The notes below the pieces were generated by a model. That model searched no databases. It was not told the origin of the DNA and worked only from the letters and a program-made list of their open reading frames with translations. Below, in pieces: positions 36,328 to 45,102 of a stretch of 64,000 nt of DNA. The DNA comes from Sphingomonas phyllosphaerae (GTDB lineage Bacteria > Pseudomonadota > Alphaproteobacteria > Sphingomonadales > Sphingomonadaceae), in NCBI RefSeq assembly GCF_029623345.1, contig NZ_JAPYKH010000017.1:1-64000 (forward strand), in the 5' to 3' direction. The number at the start of each line of letters is the position of its first letter. Positions within the stretch are counted from its first letter, which is position 1. A program made the translations under genes and the position numbers.

Positions 36328-36555
36328 ATGACCAGCCGCGTCGCCGCGCGCCCGCTCGCCGCCCCCGCACCTGCTCCCGCCGGTGCGATCCCGCTCGCCG
36401 AGATTGCTCCCTGGGCCGTCTTCGCCGCGATCGTGGCGCTGATCCTGCTCTATTTCGTCAGCACCGAGCAGGGCGCCTTCGCGCTGTTCAAGGGCATGTA
36501 CGTCCACGAGTTCGTCCATGACGGACGGCACCTGCTCGGCTTTCCCTGCCACTAA
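36328..36555 (+). CDS. cbtB: Cobalt transporter subunit CbtB
   Basis: A 75-residue protein with a Pro/Ala-rich N-terminus, one transmembrane helix (about residues 27-46) and the conserved metal-binding C-terminus YVHEFVHDGRHLLGFPCH, rich in His. CbtB is predicted, from its constant pairing with CbtA and B12 riboswitches, to take part in cobalt uptake. It is directly downstream of riboswitch 2 and 15 bases before cbtA. Confidence 0.93.
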   Translation: MTSRVAARPLAAPAPAPAGAIPLAEIAPWAVFAAIVALILLYFVSTEQGAFALFKGMYVHEFVHDGRHLLGFPCH

Positions 36556-36570
36556 GCGCAGGGTCACATC

Positions 36571-37281
36571 ATGACAGGGCTGCTGCTTTGGCGAGGGATG
36601 CTCGCCGGGCTCGCCGGCGCGTTCGTCGCCGCCACCTTCGCACTGATCGTCGCGGAGCCGCACGTCGACGCCGCGATCGCCTTCGAGGCGCGCCATGCCG
36701 CGCAGGCGGGCGGGGTCGAGCTGGTGTCGCGTGCGACGCAGAAGACGCTGGGGCTGTACACCGCGATGATGCTCTACGGCACCGCGCTGGGCGGGCTGCT
36801 CGCCATCGTGGTGGCGGCGTGCCACGGCCGCATCGGCGCGATTCCGCCGCGCGCGCTGGCGCTGCTGCTCGCCGCATTCGCCTGCGTCGTGCTGGTGCTC
36901 GCGCCCGCGCTCAAATACCCGCCGACGCCGCCTGCGGTGGGACTGCACGAGACCGTGCGGCTGCGCACCGGCGCCTTCCTCGCGATGCTGGCCGGCTCGC
37001 TGATCGCCGCGCTCGCCGGCGCATGGACGGCGCAGCGGCTCGGCGCGGTGCTCACCCGGCTCGATCGCTGGCTCGCGGGCGGGCTGGTCTATCTCGCCAT
37101 CGTCATGCTCATCGCCGCGCTGCTGCCGCCCGTCGACGAGGTGCCCACCGACTTTCCCGCCTCGCTGCTGTGGCAATATCGCGTCGCCGCGATTGCTGGG
37201 CAGATGATCTTCTGGCTCATCACCGCCGAGCTGTTCGGCCGGCTCGCGCAGCCGCTGCTCGCGCCGCGGGTGGCGCGGTGA
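36571..37281 (+). CDS. cbtA: Cobalt transporter CbtA
   Basis: A 236-residue protein with five or six transmembrane helices, of the CbtA family (predicted cobalt transporter). Landmarks are the N-terminal GMLAGLAGAFVAATFALIVA, the loop GLYTAMMLYGTALGGLLAI and LKYPPTPPAVG (about residues 111-121), plus LPPVDEVPTDFPASLLW near residue 190. The stop overlaps the GTG start of cobO. Confidence 0.93.
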   Translation: MTGLLLWRGMLAGLAGAFVAATFALIVAEPHVDAAIAFEARHAAQAGGVELVSRATQKTLGLYTAMMLYGTALGGLLAIVVAACHGRIGAIPPRALALLLAAFACVVLVLAPALKYPPTPPAVGLHETVRLRTGAFLAMLAGSLIAALAGAWTAQRLGAVLTRLDRWLAGGLVYLAIVMLIAALLPPVDEVPTDFPASLLWQYRVAAIAGQMIFWLITAELFGRLAQPLLAPRVAR

Positions 37282-37880
37282 CCGCGACCGAGCAGCGGCA
37301 CACCGAGAAGATGCGCCGGGTCCAGGTGAGCCGGCGCGCGATGATGGCGACCAAGACGCAGGAGAAGGGCTTGCTGATCGTCCACACCGGCGCGGGCAAG
37401 GGCAAGACCACCGCCGCCTTCGGCATGGCGGTGCGCACGATCGGTCACGGCATGCGCGTCGGCATCGTCCAGTTCGTCAAGGGTGCGATGTCCACGGGCG
37501 AGCGCGCGGTGTTCGACGCCTTCCCCGACCTCGTCACCTTCCGCGCCATGGGCGAAGGCTTCACCTGGGACACGCAGGATCGCGCCCGCGACATCGCGGT
37601 GGCGCGCACCGCTTGGGAGGAGGTGGCGCGGATGGTCGCAGACCCGTCCTATGCGATGGTGATCGCCGACGAGCTCAACATCGTGCTGCGTTACGACTAT
37701 CTGCCGGTGGACGAGGTGCTCGCGGTCGCTGCCGCGCGGCCGGCAATGACGCACCTCGTCGTTACCGGTCGCAACGCACCCACCGCCCTGATCGAGGCCG
37801 CGGACCTCGTCACCGAGATGACCCAGGTCAAACACCCGTTCCGCGGCGGGGTGAAGGCACAGCCGGGAGTGGAATTCTGA
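37278..37880 (+). CDS. cobO: Cob(I)yrinic acid a,c-diamide adenosyltransferase CobO
   Basis: A 200-residue ATP:corrinoid adenosyltransferase (CobO/CobA/BtuR family) that attaches the 5'-deoxyadenosyl ligand to cobalt. The P-loop HTGAGKGKTTAAFGMAVR lies at about residues 36-53, with VQFVKGAMSTGER and VIADELNIVLRY (about 129-140). The GTG start overlaps the cbtA stop. The start codon of the next gene shares a base with its stop. Confidence 0.96.
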   Translation: MTATEQRHTEKMRRVQVSRRAMMATKTQEKGLLIVHTGAGKGKTTAAFGMAVRTIGHGMRVGIVQFVKGAMSTGERAVFDAFPDLVTFRAMGEGFTWDTQDRARDIAVARTAWEEVARMVADPSYAMVIADELNIVLRYDYLPVDEVLAVAAARPAMTHLVVTGRNAPTALIEAADLVTEMTQVKHPFRGGVKAQPGVEF

Positions 37881-38293
37881 TGGTCGTTCTCCGCGCCGTC
37901 CCATCCGGCACCTCGGTGGTGGCGTGCACCACCTGCCGCCACAGCGCCGAAGCGCGCGAGGACGGCGACGGCGCGCGCGGCGGTGCGCGACTCGCCGCCG
38001 CGCTGCGCGCGCTGCAGGCGAGCGACCCGGCCTATGCTGCGGTGGCGATCGAGGAAATGCCGTGCCTGTTCGCGTGCAGCGACTTCTGCACCGTTCACCT
38101 GCGTGCACCGGGCAAGGTCGGCTATGTGCTCGGCCGGTTCGCGCCCGATGACGACGCCGCGCGCGCGATCCTCGACTATGCCGCGCGCTATGCCGCCACC
38201 GAGACCGGCCAGGTGCCGTTCAAGGAATGGCCGGCCGGCGTGAAGGGGCATTTCCTCACCCGCACTCCTCCCGAGGGCTATGTCGTCGCATGA
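37880..38293 (+). CDS. DUF1636 Cys-rich metal-binding protein
   Basis: A 137-residue protein of the DUF1636 family. The Cys pattern is ACTTCRH near residues 14-20 and MPCLFACSDFC near 59-69, suggesting a metal or iron-sulfur site in a ferredoxin/thioredoxin-like fold. The rest includes GKVGYVLGRF and a C-terminal FLTRTPP. It is wedged between cobO and cobT with overlapping starts and stops, so it is surely in the cobalamin operon, but its job is unknown. A cobalt-handling or electron-transfer role would fit. Confidence 0.85.
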   Translation: MVVLRAVPSGTSVVACTTCRHSAEAREDGDGARGGARLAAALRALQASDPAYAAVAIEEMPCLFACSDFCTVHLRAPGKVGYVLGRFAPDDDAARAILDYAARYAATETGQVPFKEWPAGVKGHFLTRTPPEGYVVA

Positions 38294-39303
38294 TCCGGCT
38301 CGACACGCCCGCCGCACTCGACGCCGCGCTGCGCACCCTCCCCGCCGCGAACGCGGGCGCACGCGCGGCCGCGGCGGCGCGGCAGGCTCAGCTCACCAAG
38401 CCGCGCGGGTCGCTCGGCCGGCTTGAGGAGATCGCGCTGTTCATGGCCAGCTGGCAGGCGCGCGCCATCCCCAAGCTTGCGCACGGCCGGGTCGCGATCT
38501 TCGCGGGCAATCACGGCGTCGCGGCGCGCGGCGTGAGCGCCTTTCCGCCCGAGGTCACCGCACAACAAGTGGCGAACTTCGCCGCCGGCGGTGCCGCGAT
38601 CAACGCCCTCGCCGGCGCTGCCGGGCTGGAGCTGACCGTCACTGCGCTCGAGCTCGACCGCCCCACCGGCGATATCGCCGAGGCCGACGCGATGAGCGTG
38701 GCCGAGTGCGGCGAGGCGCTGATGGCCGGAGTCGCCGCGGTCGAGCCCGGGCTTGACCTGCTCGTTCCCGGCGAGATGGGCATCGCTAACTCTACCGTCG
38801 CCGCCGCACTCTGCGCCGCCGCGCTCGGCGGCGACGCGGCGGACTGGGTCGGCCCGGGCAGCGGGGTGAGCGGCGCGGCGGCGACGGCCAAGCACGACGC
38901 GGTTGCGCGCGCGCTGACGCGTCATCGTGCCCGTGCCAACACGCCCTTCGAGGCGCTGCGCCGGCTCGGCGGGCGCGAACTCGCCGCCATCGCGGGCGCA
39001 GTGATCGCGGCGCGCCACGCCTGCGTGCCGGTGCTGCTCGACGGCTTCATCGCCACCGCCCCGCTTGCACCGCTGGCGGTAACGGCACCGACGATCACCG
39101 ACCATTGCCTCGCCGGCCATCGCTCGGCCGAGCCCGGGCACGCGCGGCTGCTCGCCGGGCTCGGTCTCAAGCCGCTACTCGCGCTCGACCTGCGGCTCGG
39201 CGAGGCAAGCGGCGGCGCGGTCGCCGCCGCGGTGGTGCGCGCCGCGCTCGCCGCGCACGAGCGCATGGCCACCTTCGCCAACGCGGGGGTGAACGCGGGG
39301 TGA
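38290..39303 (+). CDS. cobT: Nicotinate-nucleotide--dimethylbenzimidazole phosphoribosyltransferase
   Basis: A 337-residue enzyme that makes alpha-ribazole phosphate, the lower-ligand precursor (CobT in Salmonella, CobU in P. denitrificans naming). Motifs: KPRGSLGRLEEIA near residues 37-49, FAGNHGVAARGVSAFP (about 75-90), VPGEMGIANSTVAAA (about 159-173), and EASGGAVAAAVV near the C-terminus with the Glu expected for the catalytic base. It overlaps the DUF1636 gene and the next gene by four bases. Confidence 0.96.
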   Translation: MIRLDTPAALDAALRTLPAANAGARAAAAARQAQLTKPRGSLGRLEEIALFMASWQARAIPKLAHGRVAIFAGNHGVAARGVSAFPPEVTAQQVANFAAGGAAINALAGAAGLELTVTALELDRPTGDIAEADAMSVAECGEALMAGVAAVEPGLDLLVPGEMGIANSTVAAALCAAALGGDAADWVGPGSGVSGAAATAKHDAVARALTRHRARANTPFEALRRLGGRELAAIAGAVIAARHACVPVLLDGFIATAPLAPLAVTAPTITDHCLAGHRSAEPGHARLLAGLGLKPLLALDLRLGEASGGAVAAAVVRAALAAHERMATFANAGVNAG

Positions 39304-39866
39304 CCGCCCCGGTCACGCTCCACCTGATGCGTCACGGCGTTACCGCCCAGGCGGGGCACCTCAACGGCGGCAGCGACGTGCCCGTCACCGCCGCCGGGCT
39401 GGCGAGCTGCGTCGCCGCTGCCGCATCGATTGGCTTCGCGCGGGTGGTGACCTCGGACCTGGCGCGCGCGCACGATTGCGCCGTCGTGGTCGCGAGCGTG
39501 GCCAAAGTGCCGGTCAGCACGGACGCACGCTGGCGTGAGCTCCACTTCGGCGAGTGGGAAGGCCGTCACCCCGACGTGCTCGACCCGGAGCGGCTCGCCG
39601 CCTTCTGGGCCGACCCGGACGGCGCCGCCCCGCCCGGCGGCGAGCGCTGGTCGACGCTCACCACGCGCGTCGGGGCGGCGTGGGAGTCGCTGACCCCCGA
39701 CACACTCGTGCTCACCCATGCCGGCGCGATCCGCGCCGCACTGGCGGTCGCGTGCGGGCTCGACTCGCGGCAGGTGTGGATGTTCGACCTGCCCTATGCC
39801 GCGACGGTGACGCTGCGACGCTGGCCGGGCGCAACGCCGGTGACCCAGATCGCCGCGCTGCGATGA
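39300..39866 (+). CDS. Alpha-ribazole phosphatase-like histidine phosphatase
   Basis: A 188-residue histidine phosphatase with the intact motif LMRHGVT (residues about 8-14), the acid Glu in WRELHFGEWEG (about 80-90) and the second His in VLTHAGAIRAAL (about 138-149). In this context it most likely dephosphorylates alpha-ribazole phosphate or adenosylcobalamin phosphate (called CobC in Salmonella). The GTG start overlaps the cobT stop, and its own stop overlaps cobV. Confidence 0.88.
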   Translation: MTAPVTLHLMRHGVTAQAGHLNGGSDVPVTAAGLASCVAAAASIGFARVVTSDLARAHDCAVVVASVAKVPVSTDARWRELHFGEWEGRHPDVLDPERLAAFWADPDGAAPPGGERWSTLTTRVGAAWESLTPDTLVLTHAGAIRAALAVACGLDSRQVWMFDLPYAATVTLRRWPGATPVTQIAALR

Positions 39867-40573
39867 TCCGCTCGCTTATCGTCGCGCTCGGCTTTCTCAC
39901 GCGGCTGCCGCTGCCGCGCGTGCAGGTGAGCGAGCGCGACTGGGCAACCTCGATCCGCTGCTACCCGCTCGCTGGCCTGATCGTGGGGGCGATCGTCGCG
40001 GCGGCGGGCGCACTCGGGGCCGCGCGCGACCCATGGCTCGGTGCCCTGGCGGCGCTGGTCAGCTGGATCGCGCTCACGGGCGCGCTCCACCTCGACGGGC
40101 TGAGCGACCTTGCCGACGCGCTCGGCGCTGCACACGGCGACCGCGCACGGCTGCTGCGCGTCCTCGCCGAGCCGCAGGTGGGAAGCTTCGGCGTGGTCGC
40201 GATCACGCTCCAGTTGCTCGCGAAGCTGGTGCTGCTCCACGAACTGCCGCGCGGAGGCTGGTGGACGCTGCCGCTGGTCGCAGCGGCGGCGCGCGCGGGG
40301 CCGCTGGCCTGGGCGCGCTGGCTGCCGCCGCTCAAGCCCGGACTTGGCGCGACGCTGGCGGGCGCGGTGCGCGCGCGCGACCTCGCCGGTTGGGGTGCGC
40401 TGCTGCTCGTCGCGGGGGTGCTTCAGCCGGCACTGTTCGCCGCGCTGCCGCTGATCGGGCTGTACGGCTGGTGGCTGAAGCGGCGGCTCGGCGCGATCAA
40501 CGGCGACGCGCACGGCGCCGGGGTGGAACTGGTCGAGACCGGGCTGCTCGTAATGGTTGTCGCGTTGGGCTGA
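39863..40573 (+). CDS. cobV: Adenosylcobinamide-GDP ribazoletransferase CobV/CobS
   Basis: A 236-residue integral membrane enzyme that joins adenosylcobinamide-GDP to alpha-ribazole, completing the coenzyme. It has about six transmembrane helices, the LTRLPLP motif (about residues 13-19), and LTGALHLDGLSDLADALGA (about 72-90), where the family Asp residues bind metal. The C-terminal GAINGDAHGAGVELVE is also conserved. It ends 30 bases from the convergent cobQ stop. Confidence 0.94.
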   Translation: MIRSLIVALGFLTRLPLPRVQVSERDWATSIRCYPLAGLIVGAIVAAAGALGAARDPWLGALAALVSWIALTGALHLDGLSDLADALGAAHGDRARLLRVLAEPQVGSFGVVAITLQLLAKLVLLHELPRGGWWTLPLVAAAARAGPLAWARWLPPLKPGLGATLAGAVRARDLAGWGALLLVAGVLQPALFAALPLIGLYGWWLKRRLGAINGDAHGAGVELVETGLLVMVVALG

Positions 40574-40603
40574 GCGTCGGTGATCGCGCGGGAGCACCTC
40601 ACC

Positions 40604-42067
40604 TCACATCGCGCCCGCCGCGCTCGCCAGCGCCAGCAGCGCGTCCAGCTCGAGATGCCGCTCCAGCGTCGCCGCGATCGAGTCGAGCGCAGCGTCGATG
40701 TCGGCACGGTGGTCCACCCCGCCGCCCGCGACGCCGAGCGGCGCGAGCCAGGCGCGGCGCTGCTCGGCGAGCGCGAACAGCCCGTGGACATAGGTGCCGG
40801 CCACCAGCCCGTCGGCCGACGTGGCACCGTCCTCGCGACCATCGTCGAAGCGCACCGGCGCGCGCGCGGCATCGGCGCCCGCGGTGAGGCCGAGGTGCAT
40901 CTCATAACCCTCGAAGCGAGCGCCGTGCGCCGCTCCTGCGACCGCAACCAGCCGCTTGTCGCCGGCCAGCACCGTGGTGACATCGAGTAACCCGAGCCCC
41001 TCGACCGTCTCCGCCGGCCCCTCGATCCCGCCGGGATCGGCGACGCTGCGGCCCAGCATCTGATAGCCGCCGCACAGCCCGAGCACCGGCCTGCCGCGGC
41101 GGACATGCGCGCGCACGTCGATGTCCCAGCCCTCGCGCCGCAGCGCACGCAGGTCGGCGATGGTCGCCTTGGAGCCGGCGAGCACGATCAGCGCGGCCTC
41201 GGCTGGGATCGGCGTGCCGGGTGGGACCATCACCAGCTCGACCTCGGGCTCCAACCGCAGCGGGTCGAGATCGTCGAAATTGGCGATATGCGGCGTGATC
41301 GGGCACGCCACCACGATCCGCCCGCCTCCCGCGGCGGGGGCGCGCTGGAGCACCACCGCGTCCTCGCTCGGCAGACGGCGCGCCTCGGCGAGCCAGGGCA
41401 CGACGCCGTAGCCACGCCAGCCGCTGCGCTGCTCGATCGCGCGATAGCCGTCCTCGAACAATGCGGGATCGCCGCGGAATTTGTTGACGAGGAAGCCGCG
41501 CACCATCGCGGCGTCGGCCGGATCAATCACCGCGCGGGTGCCGACGAGCGAGGCGATCACGCCGCCGCGGTCGATGTCGCCGACCAGGACCACGGGCACG
41601 TCGGCGGCGCGCGCGAAGCCCATGTTGGCGATGTCGCCCGCGCGCAGGTTGATCTCCGCAGGCGACCCCGCCCCCTCGACCACGACCAGGTCGGCCGCAC
41701 GCAGCAGCCGGCGGTAGCTCGCCAGCACCGAGTCGAGCAGTCCCTCACGCCCCTGCCGCCACTCGCTCGCGCGCAGTACGCCGCGCACACGACCGTCGAC
41801 GATCAGCTGCGACGTGCGGTCGCCCTGCGGCTTGAGCAGCACCGGGTTCATGTCGCTGTGCGGCGCGACCCGTGCGGCGAGCGCCTGGGTCGCCTGCGCG
41901 CGCCCGATCTCGCCGCCGTTGGTGGTGACCGCGGCGTTGGTCGACATGTTCTGCGGCTTGAACGGACGTACCGACAAGCCGCGGTTGGTAAAGGCGCGGC
42001 ACAGCCCGGCGACGAGTACCGACTTGCCGACGTCCGACCCCGTGCCCTGAAGCATCAACGCGCCCAT
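40604..42067 (-). CDS. cobQ: Cobyric acid synthase CobQ
   Basis: A 487-residue ATP- and glutamine-dependent amidase that amidates four carboxyls (b, d, e, g). The P-loop [17 protein letters not shown] is at about residues 6-22, [13 protein letters not shown] follows, and the amidotransferase Cys is in [12 protein letters not shown] (about residues 328-339). The start is the ATG at 42067; a start 8 codons earlier is possible. It overlaps the cbiB/cobD stop by 13 bases. Confidence 0.95.
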   Translation of the reverse strand: MGALMLQGTGSDVGKSVLVAGLCRAFTNRGLSVRPFKPQNMSTNAAVTTNGGEIGRAQATQALAARVAPHSDMNPVLLKPQGDRTSQLIVDGRVRGVLRASEWRQGREGLLDSVLASYRRLLRAADLVVVEGAGSPAEINLRAGDIANMGFARAADVPVVLVGDIDRGGVIASLVGTRAVIDPADAAMVRGFLVNKFRGDPALFEDGYRAIEQRSGWRGYGVVPWLAEARRLPSEDAVVLQRAPAAGGGRIVVACPITPHIANFDDLDPLRLEPEVELVMVPPGTPIPAEAALIVLAGSKATIADLRALRREGWDIDVRAHVRRGRPVLGLCGGYQMLGRSVADPGGIEGPAETVEGLGLLDVTTVLAGDKRLVAVAGAAHGARFEGYEMHLGLTAGADAARAPVRFDDGREDGATSADGLVAGTYVHGLFALAEQRRAWLAPLGVAGGGVDHRADIDAALDSIAATLERHLELDALLALASAAGAM

Positions 42068-43323
42068 GCGACCGCCCCCGCCAGGCACCACAGCAGCAGG
42101 CAGCCACGGCGGTAGACGACCAGCGCGCGGCGAATGTCTCGCGCGTCCAGATCGGCGCGACCGTCACCGATCCACGGCTTGTCCGCCACCGCGCCGTCAT
42201 AGGCAACGGGCCCGGCGAGCCGCACGCCCAGCGCGCCCGCCATCGCTGCCTCGGTCCAGCCGGCGTTGGGCGAGGCGTGGCGGCGCGAGTCGCGCCACAG
42301 CACGCGCCAGCCTCCCCCGCCCGCCACGCACAGCAGCGCGCCACCCAGCCGCGCGGGCAGCCAGTTGGCGAGATCGTCGGTGCGCGCGGCCGCCCAGCCG
42401 AAGGCGCGCCAGCGCGGCTCGCGGTGGCCGATCAGGCTGTCCGCGGTGTTGATCGCCTTATAGCCCCACAGGCCCGCCGGCCCGAACAGCAGCAGCCAGA
42501 ACAGCGGCGCCGCGACGGCGTCGCAGAAGCTCTCGGCGAGGCTCTCGATCGCAGCGCGCGCTACCCCCGCATTGTCGAGCGCGGCAGTGTCGCGCCCGAC
42601 GATGCGGCCGACCGCAACGCGCGCGGCGGCGAGATCGTCGCGCTCGAGAGCAATGGCGACGGGACGGACGTGATCGTCCAGGCTGCGCTGCGCGAGCCCA
42701 GGCCAGGCGAGCAACGCGATGGCGAGCCATGCCGGCGCGCCCAGCGTCGCGCGCAGACCGCGCTCCGCCAGCCAAGCGATGCCGGTGGCGACGACGATGG
42801 CGGCGCACAGAGTGACGGCACCGAGCAGGCGGCGCTCGCGCCGTTTTGCGGGGGTGAGATGGTCGGGTTCGTCGGCGGCGGTCGCACCCGACTCTACAAT
42901 TCCAGCATCAGCAGCGGGCGCGACCTCCCCGCTGACCTTGCCTCTGCCGTCCCCCCGGCGAAGGCCGCGGTCGAGCCGAAAAGGCTCCTGTTGCTGACGC
43001 GTGCCGGCGCTCAGCGCTGAGGTGCCGCGTAAGAACGATCCTGTCTCCGCTTCGCCGCGGGCTTGTACAGGAATTCCCTCCGATGCTCTTCTCTCACCCG
43101 CTGCGGTGGCGGACGGCTGGATCCCGGGCCAAGACGGGGATGACGGCGGAAGGTGGGGAAGCGCGGTCCCATGGCTGACACTTGCGCGAGACGGTGCCGG
43201 CACCACCGCATTCCACCGCCGCTCGCCCGCCGCGATCACGCGCGCGATCGCGCCCACCGGATGGCCCACGCGCGCGTAGAGCCACGCGGGCCAGCCCAGC
43301 GCCGCGTCGAGCGCGAGCGCCAC
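42055..43323 (-). CDS. cobD: Adenosylcobinamide-phosphate synthase CbiB/CobD with an internal insertion
   Basis: A 422-residue integral membrane enzyme that attaches the aminopropanol arm to adenosylcobyric acid. Normal members have about 300-325 residues. The family sequence starts at [20 protein letters not shown], breaks off after GERRWN (about residue 38), and resumes at [10 protein letters not shown] (about 160). The intervening 118 or so residues are polar and low-complexity (separate entry). After that, [29 protein letters not shown] and [14 protein letters not shown] are intact. The GTG at 43323 is the best start and follows the cobC stop by 14 bases. Confidence 0.9.
   Translation of the reverse strand: MALALDAALGWPAWLYARVGHPVGAIARVIAAGERRWNAVVPAPSRASVSHGTALPHLPPSSPSWPGIQPSATAAGERRASEGIPVQARGEAETGSFLRGTSALSAGTRQQQEPFRLDRGLRRGDGRGKVSGEVAPAADAGIVESGATAADEPDHLTPAKRRERRLLGAVTLCAAIVVATGIAWLAERGLRATLGAPAWLAIALLAWPGLAQRSLDDHVRPVAIALERDDLAAARVAVGRIVGRDTAALDNAGVARAAIESLAESFCDAVAAPLFWLLLFGPAGLWGYKAINTADSLIGHREPRWRAFGWAAARTDDLANWLPARLGGALLCVAGGGGWRVLWRDSRRHASPNAGWTEAAMAGALGVRLAGPVAYDGAVADKPWIGDGRADLDARDIRRALVVYRRGCLLLWCLAGAVAWAR
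42850..43206. repeat. Repeat-derived insertion inside cbiB/cobD
   Basis: About 350 bases coding for a Ser/Pro/Arg/Gly-rich segment foreign to CbiB. It contains CTGGATCCCGGGCCAAGACG followed by GGGATGACGG (43117-43146), matching the GTCATnCC...GGATCC repeat style seen at 44976-45071, and CCCCCGGCGAAGGCCGCGG near 42943, resembling family B at 58132-58219. There is no stop in the coding frame. More than one element seems to be nested here. Confidence 0.6.
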
Positions 43324-43336
43324 CAGGACGGCGGGC

Positions 43337-44359
43337 TCAGCGATCGCCGAGTGCCGCGTCGAGCCGGGCGAGCGCCGCCGCGTCGCTGGGCAGGCCGACG
43401 CGCAGCCGCTCGGGCGCCTCGTTGAACGGGCGCACCAGGATGCCCGCGCGCGCGAGCCGCTCGAACAGCAGCGGCACGTCATCGCGCTCGACCAGGCGGA
43501 ACAAGGGGCAGGCGCCGATCGGCGCGAGATCGTGTGCGGTCAGCACGCCATCCAGCGCCGCGCTCGCCGCCGCCAGCCGCTCGCGCGTCGCCGCGATCCA
43601 AGCGGTGTCGCGGTAGGCTGCGGTGCCGATGCGCAGCGCCGCGGTCGAGACCGGCCAGCTGCCGAGCCGCGCCGCCAGCGCGCTGACCAGCGCCGCTCCG
43701 CCCGCGGCGAAGCCGAGCCGCACGCCGGCGAGCCCGAAGAACTTGCCGAAGGAGCGGAACACCAGCACGCGGTCATCGCGCGCCAGCAGCGGCAGCACGC
43801 TCGCGCCGGACACCGCGTCGGCGAAGGCCTCATCGACCACGAGCACGCCGTCGCGCTCGGCGAGCGTCTGCGCCAGCTCGATCAGCCGCGCGGCGGGCCA
43901 GCAGCGGCCGTCGGGATTGTTGGGGTTGGCGAGCAGCAGCGTGCCGCCGCCGCGCGCCACGGCGTCGACCGCGGCGGCCTCGATCGATGTCGCGCCCGGC
44001 AGCGCCGCGGCGTGGGTGCGGTAGCTCGGCGCGACGACGTGCCACGGCCGCGGCAGCGCCAGGCCGGCGAGCGCACGCAGCCCGATCTCGCTGCCGGGCA
44101 GCGCGGTGATCGCCGCCTCGTGCGAACCGAAGGCAGCGGCGGCGGCATGGTGGAGCGCGCTCAGCTCAGCGGGCGACGGCAGCGCGCGCAGCGCGGACAG
44201 CGGCATGTCCGCGCCCTCCCACGCGAAAGGGTTGATCCCGGTGGAGAGATCGAGCCATGGCACGGGCGCGTCGGGGTAGAGGCGCGCAGCGGCATCGGCG
44301 CGACCGCCGTGATAGGTCAGCGCGGCGGCGGGCGCGGGCGGAGGGTCGGTCAACAGCAT
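43337..44359 (-). CDS. cobC: Threonine-phosphate decarboxylase CobC (PLP-dependent)
   Basis: A 340-residue fold-type I PLP enzyme that makes (R)-1-amino-2-propanol phosphate for the corrin side arm (CobC in P. denitrificans, CobD in Salmonella). Motifs: WLDLSTGINPFAW (about residues 35-47), LLLANPNNPDGR (about 140-151), VVDEAFAD (about 173-180), and the PLP lysine in FRSFGKFFGLAGVRLGFA (about 200-217). The ATG at 44359 gives normal length. It diverges from cobU. Confidence 0.94.
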   Translation of the reverse strand: MLLTDPPPAPAAALTYHGGRADAAARLYPDAPVPWLDLSTGINPFAWEGADMPLSALRALPSPAELSALHHAAAAAFGSHEAAITALPGSEIGLRALAGLALPRPWHVVAPSYRTHAAALPGATSIEAAAVDAVARGGGTLLLANPNNPDGRCWPAARLIELAQTLAERDGVLVVDEAFADAVSGASVLPLLARDDRVLVFRSFGKFFGLAGVRLGFAAGGAALVSALAARLGSWPVSTAALRIGTAAYRDTAWIAATRERLAAASAALDGVLTAHDLAPIGACPLFRLVERDDVPLLFERLARAGILVRPFNEAPERLRVGLPSDAAALARLDAALGDR

Positions 44360-44411
44360 CGGCGGCTCGTCTTTCGCCAGCCCGGCGGCCGAACACAAGG
44401 CGGGAGTGACG

Positions 44412-44927
44412 ATGACCGAGGAGCGAGTGACGTTGGTGCTGGGCGGCGCGCGCTCGGGCAAGAGCCGGCACGCCCAGGCGTTGGCGGAGGCGCAGGGCGG
44501 TGCGCCCGTCTTCGTCGCGACCGCGCAGGCGCTCGACGACGAGATGCGCGCGCGCGTGGCGCAGCACCGTGCCGACCGCGATGCGCGCTGGCGGACGGTC
44601 GAGGCGCCGCACGCGCTGGCAGAGACGATCGTCGCGGAAGGGCAGCCAGGATCGGTGCTGCTGGTCGACTGCCTCACGCTCTGGGCGTCGAACCTGCTGC
44701 TCGGCCAGGAGGATGCGGCGCTCGCGCTGGACGCTCTCGATGCCGCGCTGCGCGACACTGCCGCACGGGTGGTGCTGGTGACGAACGAGGTGGGGCTCGG
44801 GATCGTGCCCGACAACGCGCTGGCGCGGCGCTTCCGCGACCTGGCGGGGACGATCAACCAGCGCGTCGCCGCACGCGCGGACCGCGTCGTGTTCATCGCC
44901 GCCGGGCTGCCGCTGGTACTGAAGTAG
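44412..44927 (+). CDS. cobU: Adenosylcobinamide kinase/guanylyltransferase CobU/CobP
   Basis: A 171-residue bifunctional enzyme that phosphorylates adenosylcobinamide and adds GMP. The P-loop LVLGGARSGKSRHAQ is at about residues 9-23, the guanylylation region RDARWRTVEAPHAL is near 58-71, and LLVDCLTLWASNLLL near 82-96. The ATG at 44412 has GGGAG five bases upstream; a GTG at 44406 is the alternative. It diverges from cobC across about 50 bases. Confidence 0.94.
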   Translation: MTEERVTLVLGGARSGKSRHAQALAEAQGGAPVFVATAQALDDEMRARVAQHRADRDARWRTVEAPHALAETIVAEGQPGSVLLVDCLTLWASNLLLGQEDAALALDALDAALRDTAARVVLVTNEVGLGIVPDNALARRFRDLAGTINQRVAARADRVVFIAAGLPLVLK

Positions 44928-44975
44928 TAGGGAAGGCCCGCGACGTCGTGACCCTCCGACGACGGCCCCTCCCCC

Positions 44976-45071
44976 GTCAGTCCGACCTTGAACCGGGATC
45001 CGAGGTGCCGCGTACACACCGGGGGCGGCGAGCGCGAAGCGACGGATGCCGGGTCAGGCCCGGCATGACGG
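44976..45071. repeat. Imperfect palindromic repeat, family C
   Basis: The left arm CGTCAGTCCGACCTTGAACC continues GGGATCC. The right arm reads GGATGCCGGGTCAGGCCCGG followed by CATGACG. The two are near reverse complements, spaced by about 45 bases. Related half-sites are at 61566-61593 and inside cbiB/cobD at 43117-43146. Confidence 0.6.
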
Positions 45072-45102
45072 ACGCGGGATCGTAGGATGAAGCGCTTCTG
45101 TC

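Noticed and set aside
44360..45019. 220-codon N-terminal extension of cobC
   Set aside because: It runs antisense through cobU and the repeat block; the ATG at 44359 gives the standard CobC length.
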